Positions 5,226-7,790 of a stretch of DNA of 7,790 bases are shown in pieces. Source of the DNA: Candidatus Woesearchaeota archaeon (GTDB lineage: Archaea > Nanobdellota > Nanobdellia > Woesearchaeales > 21-14-0-10-32-9); the NCBI GenBank assembly GCA_003562145.1, contig PWWA01000033.1, positions 1 through 7,790 on the forward strand. The letters are read 5' to 3'. A program made the translations under genes and the position numbers. The notes below the pieces were generated by a model. That model saw only the letters and a program-made list of their open reading frames with translations, was not told the DNA's origin and ran no database searches. The stretch's first letter is position 1. Each line of letters opens with the position of its first letter.

Positions 5226-6060
5226 AGCTCTTGCTCACACTTTCAGACCAAAATGAAGGCAAGTCATTTTCTATAAAGCCAATAAACTTATCAGAGTAAA
5301 CCAGCGCAATACCTTTAATGCCGGCGTGCTCCCTGAAGCCTTCTTCGTGTTCAGCATAAATATCCGCTATAATCTTTCGCTCAAAGCTCTTCTGCAACAA
5401 AGAAGACTTCTTCAGCACAATGAAGTCTGCCTGCCTCAAAGTGTTAACCTCCAAGCTACTCGAATTCTGAGAAATGAAGACTATAGTAAGACTCTTATGC
5501 CTCGCAACAAACAACAACTCAGAAAGCATCCTATTCGCAGAACTCATAAAATCCCTCGCAGAAAACAATATGCCCCCCTCATCTATAACAACAAAGCTGT
5601 CATTCTCCAATTCATTCACATGCTCAACAACAGTAATCCAAGCAGGCAAGGACTTCCTTGAAAAGCCCATAGCAAAGCACTTCTTTTTTGCACCCTTAAG
5701 ATTCTCAGCCAAGCTCAAAGCAAAAGCGCTCTTTCCGCTGCCCCTCGCCCCCACAACAACACCTATCAAGGAATCAGACTCTTTCAACGACCTCCAAAAA
5801 GAATTGAAATCTCCCTTAAAAGACTCAACCAGCATCGGCTTAGACGAAGCCCTCCTCTTTATTTTAAGCATGCCAGGCCCCTCAGATGCACTCTTAACTT
5901 TCTTCCTCAAAGGCCTGTACAACGACCTGAAAAGCCAGATAAAAAACCTTCCTATAGAGCTAAAGAAAAGAAATAATGCACGCAACAGGAAAAAAACCAA
6001 CGTACTAACAAGCGTTAATAGCCCTCCCTTCTTTTTCTTTTTAGCGCGCTTCTTAGCCAT
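5218..6060 (-). CDS. Membrane-anchored P-loop ATPase, FtsK-HerA/Zot-like
   Basis: The 280-residue protein starts with a basic patch (MAKKRAKKKKKGG), then one or two hydrophobic segments (about 13-33 and 36-48) and a second basic stretch, placing the ATPase domain in the cytoplasm. Walker A is GARGSGKS (104-111), Walker B is SFVVIDEGG (155-163), and VARHKSLTIVFISQNS (185-200) gives an Arg-containing helix and a sensor-like strand with a polar Gln/Asn. The order resembles the FtsK-HerA superfamily (including virus packaging ATPases) and Zot-type proteins, which move DNA across membranes, but this is read by eye and other P-loop families are possible. The residues after 215 show no known motif. 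ATG 6060 begins at leaderless distance from a minus-strand TATA box. The gene converges on the HKD nuclease gene and the stop codons overlap. A substrate cannot be told from the sequence. Confidence 0.75.
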   Translation of the reverse strand: MAKKRAKKKKKGGLLTLVSTLVFFLLRALFLFFSSIGRFFIWLFRSLYRPLRKKVKSASEGPGMLKIKRRASSKPMLVESFKGDFNSFWRSLKESDSLIGVVVGARGSGKSAFALSLAENLKGAKKKCFAMGFSRKSLPAWITVVEHVNELENDSFVVIDEGGILFSARDFMSSANRMLSELLFVARHKSLTIVFISQNSSSLEVNTLRQADFIVLKKSSLLQKSFERKIIADIYAEHEEGFREHAGIKGIALVYSDKFIGFIENDLPSFWSESVSKSFK

Positions 6061-6084
6061 AAATAAGAGTATAGAAAAACATTA

Positions 6085-6094
6085 GTATAAATAT
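6085..6094 (-). promoter_or_regulatory. TATA box of the membrane ATPase gene, leaderless spacing
   Basis: On the minus strand ATATTTATAC is centred about 28 bases before ATG 6060, so the mRNA should begin at or a few bases before the start codon. No ribosome binding site is present. Confidence 0.6.
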
Positions 6095-6110
6095 GTTTCC
6101 AAGAAAAAAA

Positions 6111-6118
6111 TTTATAAA
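6111..6118 (+). promoter_or_regulatory. TATA box of the 143-residue protein gene
   Basis: TTTATAAA, preceded by a purine-rich GAAAAAAA, predicts a start near 6140 and a leader of about 15 bases that still holds the GAGGGTGAT ribosome binding site. It lies back to back with the ATPase promoter, 16 bases apart, so factors bound here could affect both genes. Confidence 0.6.
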
Positions 6119-6142
6119 CAAAAACCCATTCTGGTGCCCTGT

Positions 6143-6151
6143 GAGGGTGAT
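6143..6151 (+). promoter_or_regulatory. Ribosome binding site GAGGGTGAT
   Basis: GGGTGAT at 6145-6151 pairs with the 16S rRNA 3' end and ends 3 bases before ATG 6155 (4 to 5 if only the GGTGA core counts). It favours that start over the in-frame GTG at 6134, which would begin before the inferred transcription start. Confidence 0.65.
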
Positions 6152-6154
6152 AAT

Positions 6155-6586
6155 ATGAATATACTGAACATAGTGCTCAACGAAATAAAAGCGGCAAGGA
6201 AATCCACGCCAAAAGGAAACATAAACGTAACCAACAACGTAAAGATCTCCGATTTAAACGAAACAAGCATAGGAACCGACAAGACAAGAAAAGCCATTAA
6301 CGTAGGCTTCATGTACACATCAGAATACGCGCCGAACATAGGCAACATAGAGATAAAAGGAGAAGTCCTAATAATAGAAGACGCAAAACAAGCAGACAAA
6401 CTCCTGGATGGATGGAAGAAAAACAAGAAACTAGACCACGAAACCGCAGCAAACATACTCAACAATGTGATGAACAAATGCACATTCGAAGCATTATTCC
6501 TGTCAAGAGAACTTGGCTTGCCCGCACCAATACAGCTTCCAAGGATAAAGCCAGGCCAGGAACCAGAGCCAAAAGCCAAGAAGTAA
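6155..6586 (+). CDS. Conserved-looking archaeal protein of unknown function (143 aa)
   Basis: I cannot name this family. The soluble protein begins with an amphipathic helix ([15 protein letters not shown], about 2-16). A likely beta-sheet region follows (about 20-75), with alternating patterns in [26 protein letters not shown] and [15 protein letters not shown]. Next come helices that include [12 protein letters not shown] (81-92) and [21 protein letters not shown] (96-116). A Pro-rich tail, [14 protein letters not shown], leads to a Lys/Pro/Glu end. There is no membrane segment and only one Cys (C109), so no metal site is evident. The helix-strand-helix order and the hydrophobic core look like a single folded domain, perhaps a chaperone-like or nucleic-acid-associated fold, but that is a guess. 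It lies between the ATPase (divergent) and CDC48 (same strand, 160 bases on, with its own TATA box), so no operon link is clear. Confidence 0.8.
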   Translation: MNILNIVLNEIKAARKSTPKGNINVTNNVKISDLNETSIGTDKTRKAINVGFMYTSEYAPNIGNIEIKGEVLIIEDAKQADKLLDGWKKNKKLDHETAANILNNVMNKCTFEALFLSRELGLPAPIQLPRIKPGQEPEPKAKK

Positions 6587-6670
6587 TATTCTTTTGCCAA
6601 TTTCGATACATGAACCCCCAATAGCACTAGCTTGCCAGCCATGCCAACATATTCTGGGAGCAAACAAAAG

Positions 6671-6680
6671 ATATATAAAA
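6671..6680 (+). promoter_or_regulatory. TATA box of cdc48
   Basis: ATATATAAAA, with AAAAG just before it, predicts transcription from near 6700 and a leader of about 45 bases. A weak AGGGT at 6733-6737 may serve as ribosome binding site 9 bases before ATG 6747. The rest of the 6587-6746 gap shows only an imperfect hairpin near 6630-6661 and no gene. Confidence 0.6.
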
Positions 6681-6746
6681 ACAGCCCCCGTCCCGAGAAA
6701 GAATAAAACGATTAATAACCAAAAAAATTTGCAGGGTACAAAAAAA

Positions 6747-7790
6747 ATGGAAGGAACAAAGCTCAAAGTCTCAGAAGCAATACAGGACGATGTAAACAAA
6801 GGAATAGTAAGGATAGACTCCAGCTACATGAAGAAAATAGGCATCAGGGAAGGCCACGTAGTAGAGATTACAGGGCAGAGAAAAACTCTTGCCGTATCAG
6901 ACAGGGCTCTGCCAGGAGACATAGGCCTGCCAATAATACGAATGGACGGCTTGCTAAGAAGAAATGCTAGGACAGGCATAGGCGAAGTCGTTACTATAAA
7001 GAAAGCCGATGTAAAAGAAGCAACCAAAGTAGCAATTGCTCTTGCAAGGGAAGATGTAATGCTAAGCACGAATAACCCCGCAATATTCAAGTTAGGATTG
7101 CTTGGAAAGCCCGTGATGAAAGGAGACATAGTGGCGATGAGCCATCCCAGGAAGCCCCACGGCATGAATGAAATGTCAAAAGTCCTTGATATGTTCGGCA
7201 AGATGCGAGGCGATGAAGGATTCTCAGGAATGTTTGGATTGGCCGACCTGAAATTCTTGGTTGTTGACACGCAGCCAAAAGGCGAGCCAGTAATAATAAC
7301 ACAGAACACGGTTATCGAGTACAGGAAAGAAAGCGCGAAGCTGGACGAGGAAGAAAAGCCAGCATTCGAATTCAGCTATGAAGACGTAGGCGGGTTAGAG
7401 GAAGAGATTAAGAAGATAAGGGAAATGGTAGAACTCCCGTTGAAGCACCCAGAAGTATTCCAAAGACTGGGGATTGAGCCTCCTAAAGGAGTTTTATTGC
7501 ACGGCCCCCCTGGGACAGGAAAAACGTTGATGGCTAAAGCGGTGGCAAACGAAACAAATAGTAATTTCTATGTTGTTAACGGCCCTGAGGTGATGAGCAA
7601 ATTTTATGGTGAGAGCGAAGCAAACCTCAGAAAGATTTTTGATGAAGCCGAAAAGAATGCTCCAAGCATAATATTCTTTGATGAAATAGACGCAATTGCC
7701 TCGAAAAGGGAGGAAAGCAAAGGCGAAGTGGAAAGAAGAGTTGTTGCGCAGCTGCTTTCATTAATGGATGGTCTGAAGAGCAGAGGAAAA
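6747..7790 (+). CDS. cdc48: CDC48/VAT-type AAA+ ATPase (3' partial)
   Basis: The frame is open from ATG 6747 to the window end, giving 348 residues: the N domain and most of the first ATPase domain of a protein that normally exceeds 700 residues with two AAA modules. CDC48/VAT (p97 in eukaryotes) uses ATP to thread and unfold substrates, in archaea often ahead of the proteasome. The double-psi barrel part of the N domain spans about 1-90 ([12 protein letters not shown] at 63-74). The second N subdomain runs to about 195 and holds an extra Gly/Met-rich segment (about 132-164). D1 begins at YEDVGGL (211-217). Walker A is GPPGTGKT (253-260), pore loop KFYGES (285-290), Walker [12 protein letters not shown] (308-318). 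An aromatic F286-Y287 in the pore loop fits archaeal unfoldases. It has its own promoter and no partner gene inside the window. The D1 end and D2 lie beyond it. Confidence 0.95.
   Translation, partial: MEGTKLKVSEAIQDDVNKGIVRIDSSYMKKIGIREGHVVEITGQRKTLAVSDRALPGDIGLPIIRMDGLLRRNARTGIGEVVTIKKADVKEATKVAIALAREDVMLSTNNPAIFKLGLLGKPVMKGDIVAMSHPRKPHGMNEMSKVLDMFGKMRGDEGFSGMFGLADLKFLVVDTQPKGEPVIITQNTVIEYRKESAKLDEEEKPAFEFSYEDVGGLEEEIKKIREMVELPLKHPEVFQRLGIEPPKGVLLHGPPGTGKTLMAKAVANETNSNFYVVNGPEVMSKFYGESEANLRKIFDEAEKNAPSIIFFDEIDAIASKREESKGEVERRVVAQLLSLMDGLKSRGK

Noticed and set aside
5474..6085. 203-residue plus-strand frame opposite the ATPase gene
   Set aside because: The minus strand carries Walker A and B motifs and membrane segments in order; the plus frame has no family features and is its antisense shadow.
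6134..6154. GTG 6134 as start of the 143-residue protein
   Set aside because: It would precede the expected transcription start and include the ribosome binding site in the coding region.
6630..6661. Hairpin in the gap before cdc48
   Set aside because: Only a 3-bp and a 4-bp stem broken by an uneven internal loop; likely chance.
6503..6799. Minus-strand frame across the gap before cdc48
   Set aside because: It covers the cdc48 promoter and start and overlaps the end of the 143-residue gene; its hydrophobic sequence is what A-rich coding gives when read backwards.

Overview
The window reads as archaeal chromosome, not bacterial or viral. It carries an Rpr2-type RNase P protein, a Bud32 kinase, an archaeal-type membrane Lon-like (S16) protease and a CDC48/VAT-type AAA+ ATPase. 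TATA-like boxes sit about 25 bases before starts or inferred transcription starts. Some genes have GGTG-type ribosome binding sites and others look leaderless. The bases are AT-rich and the proteins lysine-rich, with many AGA/AGG and ATA codons. Small compact genes, a stand-alone Bud32 and a very small polylysine protein would fit a DPANN-type or other uncultured archaeon, but the sequence alone does not fix the lineage.

Layout. 1-138 (+) is the tail of an unidentified gene. 254-574 (+) is RNase P component 4. 575-760 holds two TATA-like boxes and a hairpin. 761-931 (+) is a 56-residue acidic protein. 1021-1605 (+) and 1610-3355 (+) form a tight pair: Bud32 kinase, then a secreted, C-terminally anchored S16 protease. 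3515-4033 (+) is a shrunken TtuA/Ncs6-like protein that keeps its zinc finger but lacks the ATP-binding loop. 4063-4164 (-) is a 33-residue protein, two thirds lysine. 4275-5225 (+) is a membrane-anchored phospholipase D-like nuclease. 5218-6060 (-) is a membrane-anchored P-loop ATPase that overlaps the nuclease gene tail to tail. 6155-6586 (+) is an unrecognised 143-residue protein. 6747-7790 (+) is CDC48, cut by the window end.

How the genes may relate. The left part serves RNA processing (RNase P), tRNA modification (Bud32, a KEOPS subunit) and envelope protein quality control. The middle (4063-6060) gathers three genes with plausible DNA links: a polycationic DNA-coating candidate, a probably extracytoplasmic HKD nuclease, and an ATPase of FtsK-HerA/Zot flavour. 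The polylysine and nuclease genes are divergent around one palindromic TATA-like element. The nuclease and ATPase genes are convergent and overlap by 8 bp. A joint role in DNA uptake or processing at the membrane is an inference only. The strongest candidates for something undescribed are the polylysine protein, the degenerate TtuA-like protein and the nuclease/ATPase pair. I saw no tRNA, rRNA, CRISPR array, insertion sequence or att site.
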